Assembly (NCBI GenBank): GCA_009599575.1
Contig: VWND01000002.1
Span: forward strand, 1,240,001 to 1,304,000
Direction of reading: 5' to 3'
Source: Blumeriella jaapii
Lineage: Eukaryota > Ascomycota > Leotiomycetes > Helotiales > Drepanopezizaceae
DNA: 64,000 nt
In this document: positions 46,498 to 57,942 of the stretch, piece after piece
Layout: every line of letters begins with the position of its first letter
How positions within the stretch are numbered: the stretch's first letter is position 1
Program-made: the position numbers and the translations under genes
Notes under the pieces: model-generated
Told to the model about the DNA's origin: nothing
The model's database searches: none
Seen by the model: the letters and a program-made list of their open reading frames with translations, nothing else

Positions 46498-48398
46498 TAG
46501 AGAAGTTAGGGGTGCCAGTGTTGGCAGATGTGACACGAGAACGATTAGAGGCCCGCTGTATCAGTGGTACACACGTGAAAAAGAAACTCTCGTTTCTAGT
46601 CTTCTGTACCTACTTGGTGAGCTCGTGGGAGCCATTTTTACCTGGAATTTCTCCTCGATCGGTCAGGGCAACTGCACCTTTCCTATCCTGGTTAAATTAA
46701 AAACAATCACGGATGGCCTACCTAAGCGAGACAACAGACAGGGGTAAACAGGGGCATAGAAGAAAGAACATGCCTACAGTACGAAGTGCATCCTCAACGA
46801 CGAGGAGGCTAGAAGGCCGTAGACGTTCTGTATCATCGGCCAGAAGGTTGGAATTTGAAGTAGTGCAAGGCCGTATTGTCAACACTGCACGAGCTGTGGG
46901 ACGAGCTGCGAGTGTTCAAACTTAGTATATGGTCGCATGTAGAAGTTTTAGCGGATGCCGCTGGTGCCGCTTACCTACAGTACTGTACGACAGTACAGTG
47001 CAAACAAAGCCCAAGCCCGTATCCTTGTTGAGACTGCACTAGGGCGGGTCAACCTTACATAGTATATCTTCATCATCCAGGACGATACGCGATCCGAGAT
47101 CACACATTGGCACCTTGCAAAACAGCAAAAGAATCTCCTTCCACCAGATTTCCAGGCAGTTGAGACTCGAGAGCATACGAAAATTGAAAATCCCATGCAT
47201 ACTTTGACTAAGGACACTTGCCACCAGGCAGTATAGAAACCCACCCCCCCCTCCGGGGGGTCTGGAACACTACATCGAGACCGCCGCCATGCATGACCAG
47301 CAGTATGACCACGATAATCGTTCCCCACTGACAAGCTGCATGTCTGTTCGGGCTTCCGCATGGGAAAAGCCGGCAAGATCTCACTCGCTCAGAGAGAGCC
47401 CTTCTCCAACAAGCATTAGTGGATTTATGGAGCAGCCATGGAAAGATACTTGCCCACCTTACCTCGAGGAAACCAACGGTTAGAGTACGAGGAGCGTATT
47501 TAGCTACCTATGCTCCTGGAGCATGTTTTTCCCAACAGGTCTACAGTGCAACCGCTAACAGCCAACTCCTATGTTCACGGCAATTTTGCAGAGAAAAGAG
47601 CAGCTGAAGCCTTTTGTTCAAGGCCCCTCGATATGACATTCTCTCTCTAAGTGGTAAGCCTCCGACTTCTCGAGCCGCCACAAGGGCGAAGCGGGATACT
47701 GCCTAAGGTAAGTCGCCAGCCGGGTGAGATACCTGGAAGGTTTGTTTGCCATCGGAGCATCAACAAATCCAGCAAGCTTCAGACGAAACGCCTGCACCAT
47801 CTTCCACTGGCTCTCTTCCTGTTTGCGGCGACCAGTAATCGACATTCTACATAGTATCGTTCTACAAACGAAATTCTTCCGGGTGAAGCTACCCCGCCTG
47901 GGCCTGCACGCCCTGGAGGGTGGCACCAATGGAAGCCGCAGCAAACAGACGCAAGGGTAGCAGCTGTACAGTATGTACATCGTATGTTTATCCCTATCTC
48001 CCGGCCAAGGAAGACCTTTCAACTTACAAGGGACCTGAGACGATGCTCGGGAGCCAAGTTGCAATCGAGATGCTAGAAGAACGGGTGCAAGACCAAGCCT
48101 CCAAGGACCAATTTGCTGGAACATGGCTAAAATGACCCACATGTCCCAGGACACCAGCCCGGCGTGTACACTGCATCGTGAGCTGTCACAACTACGCAGC
48201 AAAGTGAGCATTTGGCAATCCAGCAGTTCGGGGCTGTACCTCCTCCCCCATCCACTATTCAGCTACCAAGGGGCTCGTTGGCAGTCTTCTAACGGAGGAG
48301 CGGTGTGCTGTATGCATCCAACCAAATTTAAGGGATTTAGGAAGACGTGGCAAGCAATCCGCCTCTCCCCTTCCCTTTCCTAGAGCAAAATCGCGGAA
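46498..48398. other. Gene-poor region
   Basis: 1.9 kb. Holds CTACAGTACTGTACGACAGT and following ACAGTG (46976-47001) and TGTACAGTATGTACAT (47965-47980), both members of the palindromic motif family, and C- and G-runs near 47250. No gene supported. Confidence 0.5.
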
Positions 48399-49923
48399 AT
48401 GCAATCCGATGGGAGTAGTGCACATGGCTCGCCGCTGGCGAGATTACAATCGCCCATTCAAGCAGACGTAAGTAGCTTTGAGGTTCAGGAAAGTATATAC
48501 TGACGACCAGACAAAATCAGTGCTCTCCAAGCATGTACAGCCCTGACGAGTAAGTGTGTCTGAAATCTGGAGACCGGAGTTGCACAGACATTTTGATGTC
48601 GTGTCTAAAAAATCCTGGGCCTGGGGCTGAATCATGTTGAGAACAGCTCTTCAATATCGCTAACGGACGAAGTTTCGAATTTTGAGGAAGAGAACGGAAG
48701 AACTTACAATGGCTACCGAGCTGGGAGTATGTAAACTTTTTGAATCTTCGCATTGTCGTGACTGACCAGTGTAGCATACCCTTTTCCTAACGACGCTTCC
48801 GAAACTGAGCGTCTTGACAACCAATACGAGTTGTTCAAGTACATCTTTGGGGGACGAAACTATTTTGCGCCGTTATCAAATCCAAAACGTATTCTGGACA
48901 TTGGGACTGGAACTGGCCAATGGGTATGTGGAGATATACCCTTGATACTCAGAATGAGCACCAAAGACACTTCTGAGAATTCCCACGAGAGAAGATAGCA
49001 CTGAAACATCAGCAGGCAACCGAGATGGGTGACGAATTTCCAGATGCTGAGGTTGAGGCCACTGATCTCTCACCTATACAACCGTCCTCTGTCCCGGTCA
49101 ATGTACATTTCTTTATCGACGACGCTACTGAGGACGATTGGGCAGTTCCGCCAGCACGTAAGAATAACGGAACAGTGTTCATTTTCCAATCTTCCCGGTC
49201 TGTAAAAGTACCATCTTCTAACCGCATAGCCATCAGACTTCGATTATATCCATACTCGAATACTTCTTGGATGCTTCCCAGACTTCCGGGACATCATAAG
49301 GAAAGGCTTCTTTTACACCAAGCCGGGTGGGTACATGGAGAGCCAGGACGTACTGTTCATTCCGCTCTGCGACGACGGCACGATGCCGGATGACTGGGTC
49401 TTTCTGGACTGGTCGAGATACTTAGGAGATGCGGCCAGTAGGGTTTCCTCATTTCCACCTCTGGCCTTTGGTTTTAGGATGAAAAAAGCTGAAAGTCTCC
49501 ACAGTGGCAGCAGGCCGCACCCTCGTGATAGCCGACAAGCTGAAGCGATGGTATGAAGAGGTCGGCTTCGTCGACGTCCAGGAGCGAACCTTCAGAATGC
49601 CCCTCAATCCCTGGCCAAGAGATAAGCATCTGAAAAGCATTGGCAGGTACTCGGAGAAGAACTGTCTGGATGGGATATCCGGCTTCAGCTTGCGCCACTT
49701 CTCCCGCGTACTAAACTGGACCATGACTCAGATCGAGGTGTGAAACTTTTGACATTTGTCTGTGGCTGGAGAGCTGAACAGCGAACAGGTGTATCTCGTC
49801 AACGTACGACAAGCAATATCCGATAGAAATGTGCATGCGTATCACAGGGTGTATGTTGTGTGGGGTAGGAAGCCGCTCGAAGGCGAAGTGGCTCCTCCGT
49901 CGTCGAGACAGCCCGGATCATGA
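48399..49923 (+). CDS. LaeA-like SAM-dependent methyltransferase
   Basis: Eight exons: 48399-48467, 48521-48549, 48647-48726, 48775-48923, 49016-49157, 49237-49437, 49511-49737 and 49789-49923; total 343 aa, all phases consistent. Disordered N-terminus (MQSDGSSAHGSPLARLQSP), then the family's ENGRTYNGYRAGTYPFPNDA and ETERLDNQYELFKYIFGGRN. Motif I is RILDIGTGTGQW, followed by ATEMGDEFPDAEVEATDLSP, FDYIHTRILLGCF and FFYTKPGGYMESQDV. The C-terminus has WYEEVGFVDVQERTFRMPLN and AYHRVYVVWGRKPLE. Closely related to the LaeA/Tam-like class-I methyltransferases common in filamentous fungi, some regulating secondary metabolism; which role this paralog has is unknown. The exon 7 acceptor could be a few bases upstream. 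Confidence 0.85.
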
Positions 49924-51599
49924 GGAGCGGACTGCGCCTCGCGACATCAACTGGGATTGCACGGCGTCGATTGGGGTGAACTCGAACAACATGGGAATTT
50001 GCTGTTGTTTAGGTGTTGAGAGTGAAGGGATGCATTTCCGTCAGCTTGCCTCACTTGCAAGCAGCCCCGAATACCCCCCAGGTAGTCACTCCTTCCTTCT
50101 TGCACAGCGACTAGTGCATGCCCGATGTGGACTAGCACCGAGTACATGCTCCCCCATGAATCGGAAATTTGTATTACTGAGACTTCCACAGTCAACAAAA
50201 GACTGAGGAATGAATATCGCACATCCGTCTCCTTGTTTCTCTATATCTCCGTGGTAGATCCAAACACTTGTTCGTGATAAAATAGTGCTTAAGACTTTCG
50301 AGATCTCTCTTTGTCATCGTCAATTTGGGTACTCTGGTATGATCAGGAGCCTGGCCTTCTCCCGTCCTGTTTTCCAAGCTTGCCCATGCAGTCAAGTTAA
50401 CCAGTCCGTTCTCTAATGAGAAGAGACCTTCCCAAATCCAGATATTTCGTGAACTCAAACCACGCCGATTCGAAGGTTGCCCTACCTTAACGGGGTGACG
50501 AAGCACCGTGTAGCAATATCGGACATAGTGGAACAGATTCTCGGCGATGATCAGAGCCGAAGTAAAACCAAAGAAATCTATTTATTCATAGAGAGACGTT
50601 GCCATATAGCTTGTGGCAAATGTGCCTGATTACGTTTTATCAGACTTTTTTTTCGGAGTCACTTACTATTTACATCGATGTGCATAGCAGTTAAGAGACT
50701 TGACGCAATAACCGTGTAAAGACTAGCGCAGTCTCTCGATCATCGCTTTGAATCTGCCTTTGTAGAAACAGATTTCCCAGGGGAGAATTTGAGAATTTTG
50801 TTTCCAATACAAACAAAACTGTCTCCTGTGGCTCGGATTAAGACTAGTGTTGGGACTGGGCGCAATCGCTCGATCGGTATCTGAAGAGTTTTAATCGTCG
50901 TGTATCGCTTAGCTTTCTTTGTTTTACAACAGAAGCCTCTGACGATACTGGCACCACTTAGGAAGTGTATCTGCCCCTCTGTGTTATTTGCGCAGCGTTT
51001 CTCAAGATTCTCCTTTCACTCTATGATTAGAAAGCTTCGAAGGAATCATCGCCTTTCGATGCACACCGCAAGGGAAAACCCAGACGAGAAACTTTACTCC
51101 GAGAAACTGGGTGGAAGAAAATGTTTCTGGGACCCGCGTCTGGACATGAAGAAAAGGAATCCTTGATTCTTATCGATCTAGCAGCTCTTTTCTCAGACAA
51201 AGATGAAGAACTCCCGAAGCAGAAGACGTCAAGTATTCCTATTTGCTCCAGTCTTTCCTCGCATAGCAAGCTTATGTGACATGGGGAAACAGATAGCAGC
51301 CAAAAGACCATTTCTCGCCAGCGAACCACTATCCGTCTTCTAGCCTGCCTTCTCGCTATCTTAATCCCTGCTAACACTCCCTTTCTTCTCAAGTCGATGT
51401 TTCCATCCAGGGTCAACGTCAGGCGTGAAGCCCTGCTGGAAAGGTTCTCTCTTGTTCCCGCCGATTCCCTTCTCAACAAGCACTGATCAGCATATTCTAC
51501 TCGTCTTTTGTTGATTTATCGGTATCGCAATTGTGTCTCAGGATCACAGACCAGTCCGCTCAGCATGGCGGCCTACCACCGATCGCGGTTTCGCATATA
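49924..51599. other. Gene desert, first part
   Basis: 1.7 kb after the methyltransferase gene; AT-rich, no open frame with family resemblance. Possibly decayed repeat, not proven. Confidence 0.4.
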
Positions 51600-52030
51600 A
51601 CGGCCTGCCTGCCTTTTGGCGTATGCCGCCCCTCGGGGTGCGAGGTCGACGACGACCTCGCGGGCTAGACTCAATACCTGTACGTGGTGCCTGGTACGAA
51701 CCTTCAGTTTCTCGATTATAATCATCTTTCTCCTGCGGCCGAAAGGTGGTTGTATTCGAAAATTCTGGAGAGCCAAAATTAAGCAATCGACACGTGGCGA
51801 CTTCGAAAAGATTTTTTTTACCGGCGATCCGGGCCATTTTTACGATTACGCATAACAAAAACTACGATTTACCTAACGAGGGCATATTTACTGAGAATTC
51901 CAGAAGGATTGTATTAAAAGAAAAAAGCGGAAAATAAAAATCGATAGCTCGAATATCGAAAACCCGGTACAGCGCCTTCGAATAATCGTCTTTACCGAAC
52001 ACAACCGACTCGACAGCATATTTGACGGAG
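51600..52030. repeat. Decayed dispersed repeat, copy A
   Basis: Collinear, same-strand similarity to 61455-61920. Shared blocks include GCCGCCCCTCGG, AAGCAATCGACACGTGGCGA, TACGATTTACCT, GAAAACCCGGTAC and CACAACCGA. Copy A is more AT-rich, with several C-to-T and G-to-A differences from copy B, as expected from repeat-induced point mutation. The minus strand of both copies reads a degraded common peptide (copy A YAVESVVFGK, copy B DVIESVVLGK), so the ancestor may have been coding. Confidence 0.75.
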
Positions 52031-52051
52031 GAAAGAGTGCCGGTAAAACAC

Positions 52052-52069
52052 ACGCGTTTGCAAACGCGT
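52052..52069. repeat. Perfect 18-bp palindrome
   Basis: ACGCGTTTG followed directly by CAAACGCGT, then TATAAAT. Lies in the decayed repeat region. Confidence 0.7.
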
Positions 52070-52174
52070 ATAAATCAGGCGTTTGAAAGACAATTCGGTG
52101 CCGCTAATTCGAAGTTCTGAAAGTGCTTTTCAAGATACAAAAAAGCTGCGATACCGCGGGATCAGAGACCCGGG

Positions 52175-52234
52175 ATATGCGTATTAAAAAAGCTTTTCCT
52201 TAATCGTAGTTTTTACTCTTTTTAATACGCATAT
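52175..52234. repeat. Perfect 16-bp inverted repeat with 28-nt loop
   Basis: ATATGCGTATTAAAAA (52175-52190) and TTTTTAATACGCATAT (52219-52234). Could be a hairpin in RNA or the remains of a small inverted-repeat element. Confidence 0.8.
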
Positions 52235-52383
52235 ACTTTGTAATCTTCAAAAACATCGAAGGCTTTTTAATTTCTAGTCTGCTTTTTGTTCTTTTTCTTT
52301 TTTAGGCTTATTGGTTATACCACGTTTGCGTTTTCACGCGATTGACAGGTTACATTTGTGACCGGTGTCGTATGCACAATTCT

Positions 52384-52397
52384 TGGGTTTAAACCCA
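52384..52397. repeat. 14-bp palindrome
   Basis: TGGGTTTAAACCCA, perfect. Part of the same decayed AT-rich stretch. Confidence 0.6.
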
Positions 52398-52539
52398 GAG
52401 CTTTACGCTTATACCTTTTTTTTTTTACTGACGGATCATCGCAAAAGGCGGCGAAAAGCGTAGTCGACAGCAGCATTAGCTGTATTAAAACGAACTGCTT
52501 TCGGAGTCGTACTTTTGTATTTAAATCCTTAGCTTAGCA

Positions 52540-52637
52540 CGTCTCCGTACCCCCTGGGAGGTCCTAGGAAGGCAGACCGAGTTATGGCTGCCCTCCGCTA
52601 GACGTTAATCAATACTACTACTACTACTACTACTACT
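52540..52637 (+). mobile_element. Possible 3' end of a non-LTR retroelement with a (TAC)n tail
   Basis: A GC-richer, well-preserved stretch (GTCTCCGTACCCCCTGGGAG, then GGTCCTAGGAAGGCAGACCG) ends in (TAC)n at 52612-52637. Several fungal LINE/SINE elements, such as Magnaporthe MGL and Mg-SINE, end in short trimer tails. No reverse transcriptase frame is visible nearby, so this is at most a 5'-truncated fragment. Confidence 0.35.
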
Positions 52638-53762
52638 TTTGGCGTATGTACTGCGTACCTACACAAAATAAGAACGACAATTTCTGGGCCGGGTTTGGCA
52701 ACCCTTTACATCGCAACCGTTTTCTTTTTGGCAACATGGCTTCAACACACACAGTTCGCAAAGCTGGCCCTTCGCGGCTTTGCCGGCCGCATCGCTTATT
52801 CCGTTGTAGACATTTGGTTTAGTCACACTCGTCACGGTACGCACATACCTACAATACAATACAATGCGGTGCGACACTTCCTGGAAGTCTCCCACCCCGC
52901 ACTTATCGTATGCTCTGGCTCCGGTATCACTGTATGCATAACCTCAGTCACTTCCAGCGTTACTACAATCACCGTTGTCGGCTTCGTTCACGCCTCCGAC
53001 CGCTCTGTTTCGACGCACGGAAGACTCGTTGCACGTCAGAATCCACCCGCCCCCCCACCGTCTTCGTCTCAATGCTACTCGCGTGTCTCCTCGGTAGTGC
53101 ACACACCGGTTACTTGGGATCACCCTCGGGTTGTAGATATAGCCATTCCGCTATCGATGTACTTCAACCACTTGTGCAAGGAGGAGTCTAGAGACAACCG
53201 AATCCAATCTTTCGCCTCTAGGGGGGGTGTCGTACAGGTCATCGCTTGTTTGTTGGGCGTAGAGGCTCCACAGCCTGATACGCATCTTACAGACTGCGGG
53301 TCCGCTTTTTGTATTGTAAAATACCTACCTAGGTAGTAATTCTAACCTATTTGATAGCTTCTATCGCCCATGTTAAAGAAGTGTACAATTACCTATACCT
53401 AGTACGGGCCTGATGTCCCCACTTATCTCTTCCTACTTACCTACTGTGCAGTAAGAAATCCGTGTCCCCCGACTTGGATCTCTTTGCAGGGAATAAACGT
53501 CCTACCGACCTTGAGACTAGCTTATGATTTCATTACTATACTATACTATTTATCTATTTGCATGTCTAGACTAGTTTAGCATATCTTCGTTTTGCATTCC
53601 TTATCTCACTACACCACCTACTACAGTAGCTGTCACATCTCGCAAGCAATGTGGAGAGGGAAGAAGCGCTGCAGGAACCAAGAAAGATCCAGCTCATCGC
53701 CTCTCTGTTTCCCATCGCAACGACTATTCCGCTCGAAAGCGCAACGCGTGCCTTCTCGCAGG
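52638..53762. other. Gene desert, second part
   Basis: 1.1 kb including a 213-codon open frame (52698-53336) that lacks an ATG until near its end and has no recognisable family; treated as non-coding. Confidence 0.45.
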
Positions 53763-54671
53763 CTATGGCCGTGACTTACACCCCTCGCTGTAGAGCCCCC
53801 GGTTCAGCACCCAGCTCTTCACACCCGGCGTTACCAGGCTCCCCAATTTCTCCTCGTCTCTCGCTCGTGCAGCTTCTCGGACCCTCGTACTGCTGATGAC
53901 CTCTTCGCTCTCTTTCCTGCCTTCTACCAGCTCGATCCTCTTCTCGGTGACCCACTCTTTCAAACCACCTACGCTTTCCAGACTCCCCTCGCCAATGTCC
54001 CTCAGGAACTTGCTCTGCGCATCTCGATCGCCCCATTCGTCGTCCGCGCGGTACGTCACTCGCAGCTTGTGCTGGCGGAGAAACGGTTGCAGGGGCGCCA
54101 GCGTATGTGCGGGCGGGTAGTATTTCGTGTCTAGGCATCGCACGAGCGTGTCATAGCCGATCAGATGGACCTGTTCTGTTTCCTGGGACGGGTACGCTTC
54201 AGAGGGGGAGATGTGGAGGGATTTGTCTGCGAAATATGGTAGCGTGGTGAGGCCGATGTCGATTCCGGTCGGGTCATGCTGCTGTGGCTCGGTCCCTCCC
54301 GCTTGTGCGGCGGGCTTCATGTCACCGAGAACATCCTCCGCAAACACTTGCATCATCGCAAGCCGCTCTTCAAAAGATGCCGGCTGGGTCGCCTTGTCTG
54401 CATTCTGGATGGCGAGGAGAAGCAGGACTCTAGGCGGCTTTGATGACGGCCGAGAGGAGCGCAGAGCCGAGAGGATGATGCGCGCATGCGCGAGGGTTGG
54501 TGGGTTGAAAGACGAGTCGAGTATATATACTATCTTCGGTGGAGAAGCTGCTGGACGGTTGGGAAGAGAGCAGACCACTTGGAAGACCGACTTGGAGCTT
54601 TGGAAAAGCTTCAACGCGTGTCGGAAGTGGGCGAGGATCTGTTCGGGGTTGGATTGCATCGGCGCTACCAT
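53763..54671 (-). CDS. Nicotinamide-nucleotide adenylyltransferase-like protein (Pof1 family)
   Basis: Single exon, 302 aa. Nucleotidyltransferase fold: IVYILDSSFNPPTLAHARII holds the (H/T)xGH-like motif as TLAH, and EVISSTRVREAARARD holds the ISSTxxR motif. VHLIGYDTLVRCLDTKYY is the central block typical of NMNAT-type enzymes. Yeast Pof1 (258 aa) is the closest named relative and has ATPase activity linked to protein quality control; whether this protein makes NAD is uncertain. The region from 120 to 150 carries a fungal insert (AAQAGGTEPQQHDPTG). Confidence 0.88.
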   Translation of the reverse strand: MVAPMQSNPEQILAHFRHALKLFQSSKSVFQVVCSLPNRPAASPPKIVYILDSSFNPPTLAHARIILSALRSSRPSSKPPRVLLLLAIQNADKATQPASFEERLAMMQVFAEDVLGDMKPAAQAGGTEPQQHDPTGIDIGLTTLPYFADKSLHISPSEAYPSQETEQVHLIGYDTLVRCLDTKYYPPAHTLAPLQPFLRQHKLRVTYRADDEWGDRDAQSKFLRDIGEGSLESVGGLKEWVTEKRIELVEGRKESEEVISSTRVREAARARDEEKLGSLVTPGVKSWVLNRGLYSEGCKSRP

Positions 54672-54962
54672 GGCTCTATCAAAGAGCCAGCGAGAACCAA
54701 GTCGGATCCTTCATGAGAACATCGAGTGATCGGAGAGGAACACGATCAACAACCCATGAGGTCGTGGTGGAACCAATCAACATCCAGAGATGTGCATCGG
54801 ATGTGTTGCGGTACTTGGCATGCGAGGCTACCTTATTTGCTCGGCCGTTGGTAGATACATATCGACATCAACATTGTACATACCACACACAGCCTCTCCT
54901 CCAAACTCGGATTGTTCCTGGAAATCATCGAGAATCCTCGGCCTCGCCCATTGACGGTCCCC
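54672..54962. promoter_or_regulatory. Divergent promoter, Pof1-like / steroid reductase-like genes
   Basis: 291 bp between start codons; no TATA recognised. Confidence 0.35.
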
Positions 54963-56016
54963 ATGGCTCTCATTGAGAACTGGATGCCCCCGTCCCGAGA
55001 GAATTGGGAACTGGTGGTGTTCCTATTCCAATTCTTCCCACTGGTACGTCCGTCTGCCTGCCGTGTGACCACAGCATTCCCACAACCGCACATGAATCTA
55101 ACAGAAATGATAACAGGTTACCGTCTTCCAATGGGTTCAGCCTTGGTACGGGGCTGGCAAGACCTCCAGCGATAGTCGGCTCAACCTGCCGGGCAAGATC
55201 GCGTGGATGACGATGGAGACTCCGGGCCCTCTGACCTTGCTCTATGTAATGTATACTTTGCCCGGCCAACTTGGGCTCGCCGAGCTGCCGTGGGAGAACA
55301 AAGCCATGGCCGGACTCTACGTAAGCTGCTGTTCCCTATCCGCATCTCGGTGCGGCGATGTGAGAAGCAGTTGAATGCGCACTACTCACATCTGCCTGCA
55401 ACAGACAGTCCACTACTTTTACCGCGCCATCCTCTGTCCCATTATGGCCCCGTCCATGTCCCCCATCCACCTGCTCGTCTGGCTCTCCGCCCTCGGCTTC
55501 CAGATCACCAACGGCCTCTGCATCGGCGCCTGGCTTGGAGGCCACGGCCCAACATCCCGCCTCGAATGGCAGGCCAACGGCCAGACATATATCTCCGGCG
55601 CCCGGATCGAGCTCGGCATTATGATCTGGGCCTTCGGCCTGATGGGCAACATGTTCCACGACGACGACCTCCGCGAGATCCGCCGAGCAGCCAAGCGGGA
55701 CCAGGAGCAGCGAGCCAGGGAGGCCGAGAAGAGTACCGGCAAGGGCAAGGCGGCAGCTAAAGGGGTGGACAAGTTCTACATGATCCCCATCAATGGCATG
55801 TTCCGCTGGATCTTCTACCCGCACTACCTGTTCGAGTGGATCGAGTGGGCGGGCTTCTGGCTCGTGGGCGGCTGGCATTGCGTGCCTGCGCGCACTTTTC
55901 TGAATGAGATTGCGACGATGTTGCCGAGAGCCTTGCAAGGAAAGAAATGGTATGAGGACAGATTCGGCAAGGAGGCGACGGCAGGGAGGAAGGCCATCAT
56001 CCCCGGTATCTTGTGA
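54963..56016 (+). CDS. Steroid 5-alpha-reductase family membrane oxidoreductase
   Basis: Three exons: 54963-55043, 55117-55320 and 55405-56016, 298 aa. Start MALIENWMPPSRENWELVVF then several hydrophobic helices. Family signatures: PGKIAWMTMETPGPLTLLYV, HYFYRAILCPIMAPSMSPIH, and in the C-terminal domain GLMGNMFHDDDLREIRRAAK, YMIPINGMFRWIFYPHYLFE and EWAGFWLVGG. The family reduces the delta-4 or 2,3 double bond of steroids or fatty-acyl chains with NADPH in the ER; the fungal substrate is not known. A Lys/Ala-rich linker (STGKGKAAAKG) sits before the YMIP block. All phases agree. Confidence 0.9.
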
Positions 56017-56350
56017 TCTTGGGGACTTGAAGGAAAGGTCTCTCTCTCTCTCTTGGGGCCGTGGACATGTCACGTGTTTGAGCCATGGACGATCGACCGA
56101 ACACATAAGGTCATATCACGAAATGGTATCATCAAGGAGGGGAGTCATTAGGGAGGCGTTTCATTACTCTGCGTTCTATTCTAAGAGCAGAAGCAGCAAA
56201 CTGCATGACATAGAGCAACTGTAAACATAGTTTAGCCAACCAGCCCCAAGAGGGTTCCATTTGCACGCCAACACCGTCACCGAACCGCAAGAACATGAAA
56301 TCGCAATCCCTCTCCTTCATCGGATCATGTGCCCTTTCCGAACAGCGATG
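56017..56350. other. Intergenic region between convergent genes
   Basis: 334 bp holding both 3' ends, with a (TC)n run at 56039-56053. No gene. Confidence 0.5.
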
Positions 56351-57942
56351 CTAGCTTCTCCTCTGCATAATCTCGACCTTCTTCTCATAATTCACGGTAG
56401 GATCGTTCAGGGCGTCGCCATCCTGGCCAGGATTGGCCATCTCATACTCTAGCATCTTGATGAACTTGTAGAAGAAGACGGCGATGAAGGTGCCAATCAT
56501 GGGTCCAACCCCTATTGCTCATCGTCAGCCACAGCACAGAAGACAAGCGGCGGGAAAGCCAAGACTTACAGTAGACCCAGTGCTCCTTGTCAAAGATACC
56601 CGTCACGACACAAGGCCCGAAGCTCCGTGCCGGGTTCAACGAGCCTCCAGTGTAATACACGCCGACCATCTCCGCGATGAACAAGGCGAGCCCGATGCCG
56701 ACGGGCGCGATGAACGTACCCTTGTGCTTCTCCTTCGCCAGCATGAAGATGGTGAAGACCAGCTCGGCCGTGAGGAAGGCTTCGATGAAGACTCCCTGGA
56801 CGATGCTGGTGCCACCCGCCAACGTGGTCCTGACGTTCAGCTCCGTGGGGAACAAGCCGATCACCATGGCCGAGGCGGCAATGCCGCCCCCGATCTGGGC
56901 GACAAACAGGCAGAAAGCTCGCACCACGGGTATGGCGCCGACCATCACCATGCCCAGGGTCACAGCGGGGTTGAACAGGCCCCCCGAGATGCGGAAGAAG
57001 ATCCACACGTTGACCATGAGCGAGAAGCCGAAGATGACGGAGATGTACAGGTAGACGGCGACGTTGAAGCCGGTCGCTCCACCGGACGTGGTGCTGTCAC
57101 CTGCGTCGGACTGGATGTTGGCAACCTGGGTACCGGCGAAGGCGAAGAAGAGGAACATGGTCGTGCCGACGAACTCGCCTATGGTGGCTACGAAATCTAC
57201 CGTTGCACGTTAGCCGAGATTCGAGATTCAGGTGACGACGCGACGGCGAGTGGAAGGGCTGCGCTTACGATTCTTGAACTCGCTGTTCATCCACTGTGTC
57301 CAAGGCAATCTCATCACCTCTGCCTTCTCCTCCGGAGTCAGGCTCTTGAAGTTGAGCGTCGCCCGCCGACTCCTGTGCGCGTCGTAGTTGTACCCGTCCA
57401 CGCTCTCCTCGTCACTGATCCTCTTCCGCTCCGTCCTCCAGCTGTGGCCAGCCTCGAGATCAACATCAATGCCCAGCTCGTCGTCGTAGTTCCTCGAGGC
57501 GATTGGCGTCCTCTCATAAGGGTCGAAAGCACGACGCGAGCGCGGCACTCGCGCCCCCCTCGGGATACTCATCACGCTTCGCATACCCACGGTCATCGTC
57601 GCGATAGTAGTGGCCTTCGTCCCTCGACCTCGGCGAGCGCCCGTACCCAGAGTCTCGGGGGTAGTTCGGGCGGGCCGCATCGTACTCCCCTCCGGAGGAC
57701 TCCCGGTAAGGAATGGAGGAGCTTGGCCTACGTCTGAGACCTGGTTTGATGTCTTCGGGTGTGTAGGAGGGCTCTAGGGGAGGTTCCTCCGGAGAGTAGC
57801 CGATCCGAGGTTGGTAGTGTGCTCGCATCGGCGTGACCGGCGTCGGGAGGACGGGCGAAAGAGGGCGCTTGATGAGCTCGCCGTCCGTACCCTTCCCCCC
57901 GTAGTTGGGCGGAAGCTCATTCGACATTTCACCGCCAGACAT
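56351..57942 (-). CDS. Aquaporin / aquaglyceroporin (MIP family) with a long N-terminal tail, frame break in exon 1
   Basis: Exons 57269-57942, 56570-57196 and 56351-56511; about 486 aa if the frame break is mended. Start MSGGEMSNELPPNYGGK; the next ATG-less extension upstream begins with TTG. A roughly 230-residue disordered, Arg/Pro/Tyr-rich cytosolic tail precedes the channel. The MIP channel has ATIGEFVGTTMFLFFAFAG, ISGGLFNPAVTLGM (first NPA), TSIVQGVFIEAFLTAELVFT and YYTGGSLNPARSFGP (second NPA), then WVGPMIGTFIAVFFYKFIK. It conducts water or small solutes across a membrane; water versus glycerol cannot be decided here. The exon 1 frame breaks in a six-base C run on the plus strand (57553-57558): one base fewer joins both halves and also gives the right phase at the intron. 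Confidence 0.87.

Noticed and set aside
41662..49923. Secondary-metabolite cluster (decarboxylase plus LaeA-like methyltransferase)
   Set aside because: No core synthase, transporter or pathway regulator nearby; the neighbours are a trehalase and repeats.
52698..53336. 213-codon frame in the desert
   Set aside because: No ATG near its 5' end, no domain, simple composition; absence of stops looks accidental.
55336..56106. 256-codon minus-strand frame over the steroid-reductase gene
   Set aside because: Antisense shadow; the plus strand has matching exons, phases and family motifs.
56484..57737. 417-codon plus-strand open frame across the aquaporin gene
   Set aside because: Antisense shadow of a GC-rich coding region; His/Arg/Asp-rich with no domain, and it spans aquaporin introns.
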